A DNA stretch of 33,224 bases from an uncultured Coriobacteriales bacterium (GTDB lineage: Bacteria; Actinomycetota; Coriobacteriia; Coriobacteriales; QAMH01): NCBI GenBank assembly GCA_934646835.1, contig CAKUES010000020.1:1-33224 (forward strand). Reading direction: 5' to 3'. This document shows, piece by piece, positions 1 through 7,093 of this stretch (its first letter is position 1; every line of letters begins with the position of its first letter). The translations under genes and the position numbers were made by a program. The notes below the pieces were generated by a model. The model was not told where the DNA came from. It did not search any database and was given only the letters and a program-made list of their open reading frames with translations.

Positions 1-259
1 GTATAGCGCTCACGGGTCTGTGCGCGTCATCTTAGTTGCCGATGGCGGTGCAACGGGGCATATGAGCAGTTCAACGCCGCAATTGAGGGGTAGAGTGGCG
101 TATCCAACCACCACCAGTTATCGGAGGATCACGTGAGCAACGGCATCGAGGACAAGCGCGTCGCGGCGCAGCCGAGCTGCATTCAAGTGCGCGGAGCGCG
201 CGTCCACAATCTCAAGGACGTCGACGTCGACATCCCGCTGGGACAGCTCGTGGGCATCG
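1..259. repeat. Left copy of 259-bp direct repeat flanking the IS element
   Basis: Positions 1-259 match 2226-2484 base for base as far as read by eye. The repeat holds the upstream region, ribosome binding site, GTG start and first 42 codons of the uvrA-type gene. It directly abuts both ends of the insertion sequence, so it is best read as a very long target-site duplication. IS1634-type elements are known for long, variable target duplications. The first base of the window is also the first base of the repeat, so what lies further left is unknown. Confidence 0.85.
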
Positions 260-282
260 CCCGACTTTTGCAGCCTAGCTAG
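133..282 (+). pseudogene. Truncated 5' stub of the uvrA2-like gene
   Basis: A GTG start at 133, with GGAGG at 123-127, opens the same reading frame as the intact gene at 2358. It is identical for its first 42 codons, then runs into the insertion sequence at 260, adds a few foreign codons (reading RLLQPS) and stops at TAG 280-282. The stub ends just before the first Walker A motif, so no nucleotide-binding activity is possible. It still carries the gene's own upstream region and start signals, so a 49-residue peptide could be made. The hairpin with T-run at 293-326 should end such transcripts before they reach the transposase gene. Confidence 0.8.
260..273 (+). repeat. IS left terminal inverted repeat
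   Basis: The 14 bases CCCGACTTTTGCAG match the reverse complement of 2212-2225 at 13 positions. Confidence 0.75.
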
Positions 283-292
283 ATCGTTTTTC

Positions 293-326
293 GCCCGCTT
301 GCCCAGGTCAGCGGGCTTTTTCTTTG
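293..326 (+). terminator. Hairpin with T-run at IS left end
   Basis: A 7-bp stem GCCCGCT/AGCGGGC (293-299 with 310-316) is followed by TTTTTCTTTG. It lies inside the IS left end and would stop transcripts that enter from the duplicated uvrA upstream region, protecting the element from impinging transcription, a common IS strategy. Confidence 0.7.
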
Positions 327-412
327 TCAAGTTTTTACGACTTTATACGCCGTTGTATGGCTGTGTATGAGATAATACTTGCATATGTTCCCGCAGGTCA
401 GGATGGAAAATC

Positions 413-2134
413 GTGTATCTCAGGAAGTCGAAGAAGCCCAACGGGCGCACCTACCTAACCATCGTGCAGGGCTACCGCGACGAGGACGGCAAGAACAAGG
501 CGAGGACCGTGAGGAGCCTCGGCTACGTCGACGCCCTCGAGGCGGAGTTCGACGACCCCGTCGCCCACTTCGAGGAGGAGTGCAGGCGCATGACCGAGGA
601 GGCCGCCAGGGCGCAGGCGCCCGTGACCGTGGAGTTCTCGGCGGCTAGGAAGATCGACAAGCGCTCCGAGGGCCGCGTGGAGCTCGGGGCGGCGGTGCCC
701 TCCGCCTACCTCCACCGCGACCTGGGCGTGTGGTCGTTCTTCGAGCGCAAGCGCACCTCCCGCGGCTTCTCCTACGACCCCTGCCGGGTCCTGGAGCTGC
801 TCGTGTGGGACCGCATGGCGCACCCCTCCTCCAAGCGCGCCGCCTGGGAGGCCAGGGGGAGGTTCCCCCGCAAGTGCGGCTTCACTGCCGACGACGTCTA
901 CCGCTGCCTGACCTACCTGGACGACAACGCCGACGCGCTCGTGAGCTCGATGAACGCGTCGCTGGAGGAGTCGCGCGGGCCGCGCGACACGTCGTGCCTG
1001 TACTACGACGTCACCAACTACTACTTCGAGTGCGACGAGGAGGACGGCTTCAGGATGCGCGGCGTCTCCAAGGAGCACAGGCCCAGCCCGATCGTGCAGA
1101 TGGGGCTGTTCCTGGACTCCGACGGCCTGCCCCTGGGCTACGAGCTCTTCCCCGGCAACCGCAACGACATGGCCACGCTGCTGCCGGCCATGTCCAAGGC
1201 GGGCGTGCGCGACCTGCCCTGGGGGCAGCGGGTGGTGGTCGTGGCCGACAAGGGCCTCAACACCTCCGCCAACATCGCCGCGTGCGTGCTCGACGGCAAC
1301 GGCTACATCTTCTCGCAGTCCGTGCGCAAGGCGACCGGCGCGCTCAAGTCCTGGGTGCTCGACGACGCGGGCTACGAGGAGAGCGCCTCCGGCTCCTTCA
1401 AGATCAAGAGCCGCATCTCCGAGAAGGCGGTCTACGTCGCGGGCGAGGACGGGAAGAGGCACAGGGTGATGGTGCCGGTCAAGGAGGTGGCCTTCTGGTC
1501 GCGCGCCTACTTCGAGCGCAGCCGCCGCGAGCGCGCCAAGGTCGTCGAGAAGTCCAGGGCCGCCGTGGCCCGCGGCGACCTGTCGTCGGCGGCGGCGAAG
1601 ACGTCGGTGCGCTACGCGAAGGACGTGCCCGTCGTGCGCGAGACCGGCGAGGCCGCCGACCACAACTGGGTGATCGACGAGGAGAGGATCGCCGCCGACG
1701 AGGCCATGGACGGCTACTACTGCATCGTCACCTCCGAGCAGGAGATGGACGACCGCGACGTCATCGACGCCTACCGCGGGCTCTGGAGGATAGAGGAGTC
1801 CTTCCGGGTGATGAAGGGCGACTTCGACGCGCGCCCGGTCTACTGCTCCACCGAGTCCCACATACGCGCCCACTTCCTCGTCTGCTACGTTGCGCTGCTG
1901 GTCATGCGGCTCATGCAGCTCGACACCGGCCGCAGGCACTCCGCCTCGGAGATATCCGACGACCTCGCCCGGGTGGTGGGCCACCACATGGGGCAGAACC
2001 TCTATCTCTTCGACCACCGCACCGACCTCACCGACGAGCTCGCCGAGGCCGTCGGGATCGACCTGTCGCGCCAGGTTCTCACCCGCGCCCAGATTCGCTC
2101 GATAATGGCGGATGTGAGGAAACCGAGGAGATAG
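413..2134 (+). CDS. IS1634-family (IS4 superfamily) DDE transposase
   Basis: The 573-residue protein is full length for the family. The DDE triad is visible: first Asp in the YYDVTNYYF segment, second Asp in VADKGLN, and Glu in the YRGLWRIEESFRVMK segment, which follows the family's Y-x2-R-x3-E-x6-K signature except that the R position is Leu. The residue after the second Asp and the short hydrophobic C-terminal helices (AHFLVCYVALLVMRL) are also typical. The start is GTG at 413 with GGATGG at 401-406 upstream; a GATAAT at 371-376 may be part of the promoter. The frame is uninterrupted, so the element may be active. Codons are strongly GC-ending, like the host's, which suggests exchange among close relatives. 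Confidence 0.9.
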   Translation: MYLRKSKKPNGRTYLTIVQGYRDEDGKNKARTVRSLGYVDALEAEFDDPVAHFEEECRRMTEEAARAQAPVTVEFSAARKIDKRSEGRVELGAAVPSAYLHRDLGVWSFFERKRTSRGFSYDPCRVLELLVWDRMAHPSSKRAAWEARGRFPRKCGFTADDVYRCLTYLDDNADALVSSMNASLEESRGPRDTSCLYYDVTNYYFECDEEDGFRMRGVSKEHRPSPIVQMGLFLDSDGLPLGYELFPGNRNDMATLLPAMSKAGVRDLPWGQRVVVVADKGLNTSANIAACVLDGNGYIFSQSVRKATGALKSWVLDDAGYEESASGSFKIKSRISEKAVYVAGEDGKRHRVMVPVKEVAFWSRAYFERSRRERAKVVEKSRAAVARGDLSSAAAKTSVRYAKDVPVVRETGEAADHNWVIDEERIAADEAMDGYYCIVTSEQEMDDRDVIDAYRGLWRIEESFRVMKGDFDARPVYCSTESHIRAHFLVCYVALLVMRLMQLDTGRRHSASEISDDLARVVGHHMGQNLYLFDHRTDLTDELAEAVGIDLSRQVLTRAQIRSIMADVRKPRR

Positions 2135-2166
2135 GGCGTACCACGCCAGAAAATGTCACGCACGAA

Positions 2167-2206
2167 AAGGGCCGTTTCCCCAGGTCGAGAGGGGAAAACG
2201 GCCCTT
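2167..2206. terminator. Strong hairpin at IS right end
   Basis: A stem of about 15 bp with a 1-nt bulge (2167-2181 with 2191-2206) and a 9-nt loop follows the transposase stop codon. The T-run lies on the minus strand side, so it would best stop leftward transcription entering the element, though the stem may also end the transposase mRNA. Confidence 0.6.
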
Positions 2207-2211
2207 GTCAG

Positions 2212-2225
2212 CTGCAAAAGTCAGG
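2212..2225 (-). repeat. IS right terminal inverted repeat
   Basis: CTGCAAAAGTCAGG is the reverse complement of the left end at 13 of 14 positions. Confidence 0.75.
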
Positions 2226-2484
2226 GTATAGCGCTCACGGGTCTGTGCGCGTCATCTTAGTTGCCGATGGCGGTGCAACGGGGCATATGAGCAGTTCAAC
2301 GCCGCAATTGAGGGGTAGAGTGGCGTATCCAACCACCACCAGTTATCGGAGGATCACGTGAGCAACGGCATCGAGGACAAGCGCGTCGCGGCGCAGCCGA
2401 GCTGCATTCAAGTGCGCGGAGCGCGCGTCCACAATCTCAAGGACGTCGACGTCGACATCCCGCTGGGACAGCTCGTGGGCATCG
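2226..2484. repeat. Right copy of 259-bp direct repeat
   Basis: Identical to 1-259 with an offset of 2,225 bases. In this copy the sequence continues into the uninterrupted uvrA2-like gene, so the duplication has restored both the coding sequence and 132 bp of upstream region. Confidence 0.85.
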
Positions 2485-4874
2485 CTGGCGTCTCCGGCAG
2501 CGGCAAGAGCTCGCTGGCCCTGGGCGTCCTCTATGCGGAGGGCAGCCGTCGCTACCTGGAAGCGCTGTCCACCTACACGCGCCGCCGCCTCACGCAAGCC
2601 GGCCGCGCTAATGTCGACGACATCCGCCACGTCCCAGCTGCGCTCGCATTGCACCAGCGCCCTGCGGCTCCCGGCGTGCGCTCGACCTTTGGAACGATGA
2701 CGGAGCTCTCCAACAGCCTGCGCCTGCTCTTCAGCCGCTGCGCCTCGCACGTCTGCCCTCATTGCGGCGCCTATGCGCAGCCGAGCATCAACGTTGCGGC
2801 TGACCTGCCGCTTCTATGCCCTGAGTGCGGCAAGGAGTTCTTCGCCCCGGGTGCGGAGGAGCTGGCCTTCAACTCCAGCGGCGCCTGCCCTACCTGTGGC
2901 GGCACGGGCATCATGCGCCAGGTCGACCGTGCAGCCCTCGTTCCCGACGAGTCGATCAGCATCGACGACGGAGCCGTCAAGCCCTGGGGCTCGCTGATGT
3001 GGGACCTCATGAAGCAGGTTTGCGGCGCCATGGGCGTGCGCACGGACGTGCCGTTTTGCGAGCTTACGCCTGAGGAGCGCGACATCGTCTTCAACGGGCC
3101 TGCCGTGAAGAAGCACATCCTCTACAAGGCGAAGAAGGGCGAGAACTTTGCCGAGCTCGACTTCACCTACTACAACGCCGTCTACTCGGTCGAAAACGCT
3201 CTGTCCAAGGCAAAGGACGAGAAGGGCCTCGCCCGCGTTGCGCGTTTCTTGAAGGAGGGCCCGTGCGAGGACTGCCACGGGACGCGCTTGAGTGAGCGTG
3301 CCCGCCAGCCCCGCCTGCGCGGCTTGGGCCTGGACGAGGCAGTCCAGATGACGCTTGCTACCGCAGTCGAGTGGGTCGAGGGCGTTCCGGCAACGCTGCC
3401 CGAGGAGATGCGCTCCATGGCGGCGAGCATCTGCGAGTCTTTTGGCTCTGCGGCGCAGCGCTTGCTGCAGCTGGGCCTGGGCTACCTGAGCCTCGACCGT
3501 GCGGGCGCGTCGCTTTCGACGGGCGAGCGCCAGCGCGTGCAGCTCGCGCGCGCTGTGCGCAACCAGACGACCGGCGTGCTCTACGTGCTCGACGAGCCGA
3601 GCATCGGCTTGCACCCGGCCAACGTCGACGGCCTCGTCGGCGTTATGCGCGACTTGGTGGGCGACGGTAACACCGTTGTCGTGGTCGACCACGACACGCG
3701 CGTGCTCGAGGCGGCGGACTACCTCGTCGAGATGGGACCGGTCGCCGGTGCGGATGGCGGTAGGGTCATCGCCCAGGGCACGGTCGATCAGGTGGCCGCA
3801 AGAGAGGACAGCCGCATCGCGCCCTTCCTTTCCGGCGGTAGCGTTGCGCGCAAACGCGCCGCGGTGGAGGAGGACGCGCTCTTTGGTCTGGGGAAGATCC
3901 ACCTCGAGACCTCTCAGCTCCATACGGTCAAGCCGCTTGCGGTGGACTTTCCGCGTGGGCGTCTTACGGCGGTGACGGGTGTCTCTGGCAGCGGCAAGAC
4001 GACGCTTGTACTTGAAGAGCTGCTCCCGGCGCTCGAGGCGAGCATCGCCGGCGGTCAGCTGCCGGCGAGCGTGGCTTGCGTCGACGCGTGCGGCATCGAG
4101 AAGGCCAACCTCATCGACGCGTCTCCCATCGGCGCCAACGTGCGCTCGACGGTGGCCACCTATTCCGGTATCCACGACGAGCTGCGCCGCGCCTTCGCCC
4201 GCACGGACGCTGCCAAGGCCGACGGCTGGAAGCCCGGCGCGTTCTCCTACAACACCGGCAAGCTGCGCTGTCCTACCTGCGACGGAACAGGCTCTATCAC
4301 GCTTGACGTGCAGTTCTTGCCCGACGTCGACATCGAGTGCCCGGATTGCCGCGGCTCGCGCTACGCGCCGGCCATGGATGCGTACCGTTGGGAGGCGGCC
4401 GACGGTGCGCTCTACACGCTGCCGCAGCTCATGGCGATGAGCGTTGACGAGCTCATACCCCTCATGACCAAGCTCAAGAAGGCCAGCGCGCGCCTTCAGA
4501 CCTTGCATGACCTGGGCCTGGGCTACCTCACCTTGGGCGAGCCGACCCCGGCGCTCTCCGGCGGCGAGGCCCAGCGCCTCAAGCTCGCCAGCGAGATGGG
4601 CAAGGCCCAAGACGGCTCCGTGTTCGTGTTCGACGAGCCGAGCATCGGCCTGCACCCTCTCGATGTGGCGGTGCTGCTCGACGTCTTCGACAGCCTCGTG
4701 GAAAACGGCGCCACGGTCATCGTCATCGAGCATGACCTCGACATCATCCGCAACGCGGACTACATCGTCGACATGGGTCCCGGGGGCGGAGAAGACGGCG
4801 GAGAGGTTGTCTGCATGGGCGCGCCGGCGCAGGTCGCGGCCTGCGAGCAAAGCATTACTGGCAGGTATCTGTAG
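2358..4874 (+). CDS. UvrA2-like excinuclease ABC ATPase lacking the UvrB-binding domain
   Basis: A tandem ABC ATPase of 838 residues. Walker A motifs GVSGSGKSS (about 44-52) and GVSGSGKTT (about 541-549), signatures LSTGERQ (about 386) and LSGGEAQ (about 732), and Walker B DEPSIGLHP (about 410 and 760) are all present. Zinc-finger pairs CPHCG, CPECG, CPTCGGTG and, in the second half, CPTCDGTG and CPDCRG are visible. Canonical UvrA has about 940 residues, with a UvrB-binding domain of more than 100 residues between the first zinc Cys pair and the insertion domain. Here CPHCG (133) and CPECG (154) are only about 20 residues apart, so that domain is missing. This marks the UvrA2/DrrC-like class, linked to damage tolerance and drug resistance rather than UvrBC repair. 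The start is GTG with GGAGG at 2348-2352. An IS insertion regenerated its 5' end. Confidence 0.9.
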   Translation: MSNGIEDKRVAAQPSCIQVRGARVHNLKDVDVDIPLGQLVGIAGVSGSGKSSLALGVLYAEGSRRYLEALSTYTRRRLTQAGRANVDDIRHVPAALALHQRPAAPGVRSTFGTMTELSNSLRLLFSRCASHVCPHCGAYAQPSINVAADLPLLCPECGKEFFAPGAEELAFNSSGACPTCGGTGIMRQVDRAALVPDESISIDDGAVKPWGSLMWDLMKQVCGAMGVRTDVPFCELTPEERDIVFNGPAVKKHILYKAKKGENFAELDFTYYNAVYSVENALSKAKDEKGLARVARFLKEGPCEDCHGTRLSERARQPRLRGLGLDEAVQMTLATAVEWVEGVPATLPEEMRSMAASICESFGSAAQRLLQLGLGYLSLDRAGASLSTGERQRVQLARAVRNQTTGVLYVLDEPSIGLHPANVDGLVGVMRDLVGDGNTVVVVDHDTRVLEAADYLVEMGPVAGADGGRVIAQGTVDQVAAREDSRIAPFLSGGSVARKRAAVEEDALFGLGKIHLETSQLHTVKPLAVDFPRGRLTAVTGVSGSGKTTLVLEELLPALEASIAGGQLPASVACVDACGIEKANLIDASPIGANVRSTVATYSGIHDELRRAFARTDAAKADGWKPGAFSYNTGKLRCPTCDGTGSITLDVQFLPDVDIECPDCRGSRYAPAMDAYRWEAADGALYTLPQLMAMSVDELIPLMTKLKKASARLQTLHDLGLGYLTLGEPTPALSGGEAQRLKLASEMGKAQDGSVFVFDEPSIGLHPLDVAVLLDVFDSLVENGATVIVIEHDLDIIRNADYIVDMGPGGGEDGGEVVCMGAPAQVAACEQSITGRYL

Positions 4875-4938
4875 CCGATAAGCGCGGGCATGCGGTACTA
4901 TTCACGAGTTATCAGTTACCTCTCCCAAAGGATTGCTT

Positions 4939-5184
4939 ATGTGGGATTTCTTCAATAGCTTGCAGGACGGCACGATTCTCGACGCGCTCTTTGACAAGGT
5001 CGGCCTCACCGGCGGTGTCTTGATCGTCTTGGGAGTCGGCATCCTGATCTTCCTCATCGTGGCCATCGTCGCGGAGCGCAAGACCCGCATCCTCTTCCCT
5101 GACCGCAAGCGCCGCGGCAACAGCGAGGATGACGGTTTCTTGAACTTTGACGACGATGAGGACGAGGAAGACGAGAGCAAGTAA
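4939..5184 (+). CDS. Small single-pass membrane protein, function unknown
   Basis: The protein has 81 residues from the ATG at 4939, preceded by AAAGGA at 4927-4932; a TTG six bases upstream is a weaker start. One membrane segment is clear at about residues 23-45 (glycine, isoleucine and leucine rich). It is followed by a basic stretch (RKTR, DRKRR) and a very acidic tail rich in Asp and Glu. The positive-inside rule puts the acidic tail in the cytoplasm. It starts 64 bases after the uvrA2-like gene with no terminator between, so co-transcription is possible. I do not recognise the family. Confidence 0.7.
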   Translation: MWDFFNSLQDGTILDALFDKVGLTGGVLIVLGVGILIFLIVAIVAERKTRILFPDRKRRGNSEDDGFLNFDDDEDEEDESK

Positions 5185-5259
5185 AATCGACAGTAGAGTC
5201 TGCCTGGGGCGCGACGTAGACGCCGCAGGTGGTTGGATTCGACTAACAAGGAGGGCGCA

Positions 5260-5667
5260 ATGAAGAAGCTGATCGCCGCCGCGCTGTCCGTGATCGCCAT
5301 GACCGCCTGCCTGCTGGGCCTTGCAGGCTGCACTGCCAGCCCGGACGTCAAGGATATCCAGGGCGTGTGGAAGATCGAGGACACCAACCCCGCTGTCACC
5401 GTCGTCTTCACCGACAGCGAGTGGAAGCTTGCCTCCAACATCGAGCCGTACAAGTACACGCTCGACACCAAGGCGAGCACCATCACCTTCAGCAACGATG
5501 TTGAGGAAGGCACGGCGACCTATGAGTTCTCGGAGGACCGTCAGACGCTTTCTTTGACGCAGACTGACGAGAATGGGAAGACAGAAACGCGAACTTTCGA
5601 TAAAGTGTCTGACGACACATCCGCAGAGCCTTCTGTCGGCAACACCACGGAGCCTTCCGAGGACTAG
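5260..5667 (+). CDS. Secreted lipoprotein with a small beta-rich domain
   Basis: From the ATG at 5260 (AAGGAGG at 5248-5254) the protein has 135 residues. It begins with a lipoprotein signal: MKK, a hydrophobic core, and lipobox LAGC with the acylated Cys at 24. The mature part (GVWKIEDTNPAVTVVFTDSEW onward, alternating strands and turns, then LSLTQTDENGKTETRTF) looks like a lipocalin-like or similar beta-sheet domain that often starts with a G-x-W motif. The last 20 residues are a Ser/Glu/Pro-rich tail. Function is unknown. An in-frame upstream start would put nine extra residues before the signal peptide and is unlikely. Confidence 0.75.
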   Translation: MKKLIAAALSVIAMTACLLGLAGCTASPDVKDIQGVWKIEDTNPAVTVVFTDSEWKLASNIEPYKYTLDTKASTITFSNDVEEGTATYEFSEDRQTLSLTQTDENGKTETRTFDKVSDDTSAEPSVGNTTEPSED

Positions 5668-5721
5668 CCGCAGCGACACTGCTTGAGACGCCGGCGCAAC
5701 GCTGGCACACGGTGCAGATAA

Positions 5722-5831
5722 GTGCGCCGTATGGGACTGGGCGGCACCACACCTCGAACCTGGTCAGGACGGGGACGTAGCAGCCATAAGGGGCCTCTGG
5801 TGGGTGCCCACTCCCATACGGCGCACTTTTT
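5722..5831 (+). ncRNA. ffs: Signal recognition particle RNA (4.5S/scRNA type)
   Basis: The conserved SRP domain IV is present: GGTCAGG at 5762-5768, then a stem ACG/CGT closed by the GNRA-type tetraloop GGGA (5769-5778), then AGCAGCC (5779-5785), preceded by CGAACCT. The molecule is closed by a perfect 15-bp terminal helix (5722-5736 with 5812-5826) and followed at once by TTTTT, so the closing stem doubles as an intrinsic terminator. A size near 105 nt fits the small bacterial form. The RNA binds Ffh and FtsY for co-translational membrane targeting. Exact ends are inferred from the helix. Confidence 0.85.
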
Positions 5832-5845
5832 GCGTTTTGCGGCAC

Positions 5846-5880
5846 CACGTAGGGGAGGGACCCTGTCCCTCCCCTACGTG
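5846..5880. repeat. Dispersed palindrome R1, core copy
   Basis: A perfect inverted repeat with a 16-bp arm and a 3-base spacer (CCT). The core GGGGAGGGAC-CCT-GTCCCTCCCC recurs at 6756-6778 and near 28391-28413. This copy sits just after the SRP RNA terminator. Confidence 0.75.
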
Positions 5881-6032
5881 TGTTGGAGGAAATCGCGTTT
5901 AGCGACATCTTGACGAATGTGTGGCGAAAATAACGGCGCGCTGACGACTGTGTCAAGTTTGTGCAAGCTTGGCTCTGGCGCCGTTTGGTCGGCTACACTG
6001 TCCCAAGTTTCCCTGTAAAACAAAGGACTGCC

Positions 6033-6695
6033 TTGGAATTCATCCACTTCATCATCGCCTTGATTCAAGACCCGCGCACCTTCATCGCGGATTGGATCGT
6101 GCAGCTGGGCCCCGTCTGGGTCTACACGCCGCTCTTCATCATCGTCTTCATCGAGACCGGCTTGGTCGTCACGCCGTTTCTGCCGGGTGACTCGCTGCTC
6201 TTCTGCATGGGCATCTTCTGCGCCGAGGGCGGCGGCTTGAACTTGGGTGTTGCCATTGCGCTCATGACCATCGCCGCGATTTTGGGCAACACGTCCAACT
6301 ACTGGATCGGACGCAAGCTCGGCGAGGCCATCATCCGCAGCGGCAAGGTCAAGGCCCTCACTCCCGAGCGTCTCGAGAAGACCCAGGCCATGCTTGACAA
6401 GTACGGCAACTTCGCCGTCTTCTTGACGCGCTTCTTCCCGATCATCCGCACCTTCGCGCCGTTTTTGGCGGGCATGGGCGGCATGCACTTCCCGCGCTTC
6501 ACGTTGTTCAACATCCTCGGCGGCGTGTGCTGGGTGAGCGTGTTCACCTTGCTCGGCTACTTCTTTGGCGGCGTCCCCTTCGTGGAGAAGCACTTCGAGC
6601 TGGTGATCGTCGGCATTGTTGTGATCAGCTTGCTGCCGACGCTCTTTGGTGCTGCCAAGATGTGGCTCGACAAGAGGAAGAAGGCCGTCGCCTAG
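6033..6695 (+). CDS. DedA/SNARE-associated family integral membrane protein
   Basis: From a TTG at 6033, with AAAGGA at 6022-6027, the protein has 220 residues, usual for DedA proteins. Visible family features are E41, the F-L-P-G-D motif at 49-53, the N-x-x-x-Y-W-x-G-x-x-G segment at 86-97, and the R-F-F-P-x-x-R-x-x-x-P-x-x-A-G motif at 133-147. Four to six hydrophobic segments follow, then a basic C-terminus (KRKK). DedA proteins act in lipid-carrier (undecaprenyl phosphate) or phospholipid flipping and in envelope homeostasis; the substrate of this one cannot be read from the sequence. An in-frame start at 5961 would add 24 poorly conserved residues and lacks a good ribosome site. Confidence 0.9.
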   Translation: MEFIHFIIALIQDPRTFIADWIVQLGPVWVYTPLFIIVFIETGLVVTPFLPGDSLLFCMGIFCAEGGGLNLGVAIALMTIAAILGNTSNYWIGRKLGEAIIRSGKVKALTPERLEKTQAMLDKYGNFAVFLTRFFPIIRTFAPFLAGMGGMHFPRFTLFNILGGVCWVSVFTLLGYFFGGVPFVEKHFELVIVGIVVISLLPTLFGAAKMWLDKRKKAVA

Positions 6696-6704
6696 AGAAG
6701 CGCC

Positions 6705-6800
6705 GATCAAGGCAAATGCCCGCTGCGCACGATTAGCTAAACCGCTGGTTACGTAGGGTAGGGACCCTGTCCCTACCCATAAGCCTCGCATTATTCAAGG
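6705..6800. repeat. Dispersed repeat R1, 96-bp copy A
   Basis: About 80 of 96 bases match the copy at 28341-28436. The centre is a 10-bp stem with a 3-base loop (6756-6778). Relative to the other copies the stem has T and A in place of G and C at paired positions, a compensatory change. Confidence 0.75.
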
Positions 6801-6838
6801 TTTTCCCGAGGGTCTCGCTTGACGGCTGCCTACTTGCC

Positions 6839-6916
6839 AGGGCGCCTTTGCTCGAAGATAGCGAACTTGGTTTCAGTGCTGTCTTCAGGCGGAGGCGCCC
6901 TGCTTCGTTTTTGCAC
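6839..6916 (+). promoter_or_regulatory. Long RNA hairpin leader upstream of the MATE gene
   Basis: Positions 6839-6862 pair with 6878-6901 around a 15-nt loop. Of 24 pairs, 19 are Watson-Crick, four are G-U wobbles and one is a C-A mismatch. The wobbles work only in the plus-strand RNA, so the structure belongs to a rightward transcript. A TTTTT tract follows at about 6908-6912. It lies 190 bases before the MATE start, so it could be an attenuator, the end of a small RNA, or a terminator for the DedA transcript. I do not recognise a known riboswitch class. The rest of 6696-7093 holds repeat R1 and nothing else I can support. Confidence 0.5.
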
Positions 6917-7093
6917 GTTAAGCGGCCAGTTCTCTGTCAAAAAATGTCCTACTTCTTTTATTCAAATTCTCAAAAAAGCTTGTTGCTCGACCGTTCGGGC
7001 CATTGCGCGTTTTCCCTCTAGGCAGCCGGGTTTGAGGGGCGTATTCTTGTCCGACTTAATCGCAAGCAACCGTCCGAAAAGAAGTGCGCATTC

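Larger units (their letters stand above)
260..2225 (+). mobile_element. IS1634-like insertion sequence (IS4 superfamily)
   Basis: The element is about 1,966 bp, bounded by 14-bp terminal inverted repeats with one mismatch (260-273 and 2212-2225) and flanked by a 259-bp direct repeat. It carries one transposase gene (413-2134). Both ends hold strong hairpins (293-326 and 2167-2206) that would insulate the transposase gene from outside transcription. The left boundary could be 260 or 261, because the C at 260 fits both the repeat and the IS end. The family call rests on the transposase motifs and the long target duplication; the exact ISfinder name is not known. Confidence 0.85.

Noticed and set aside
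455..2017. Long open frame on the minus strand opposite the transposase
   Set aside because: GC-rich sequence gives long antisense frames; its His/Val/Gly-rich product has no domain, while the plus strand has clear DDE motifs.
2814..4850. 678-codon minus-strand frame opposite uvrA2
   Set aside because: Antisense shadow of a well-supported gene, with no recognisable motifs.
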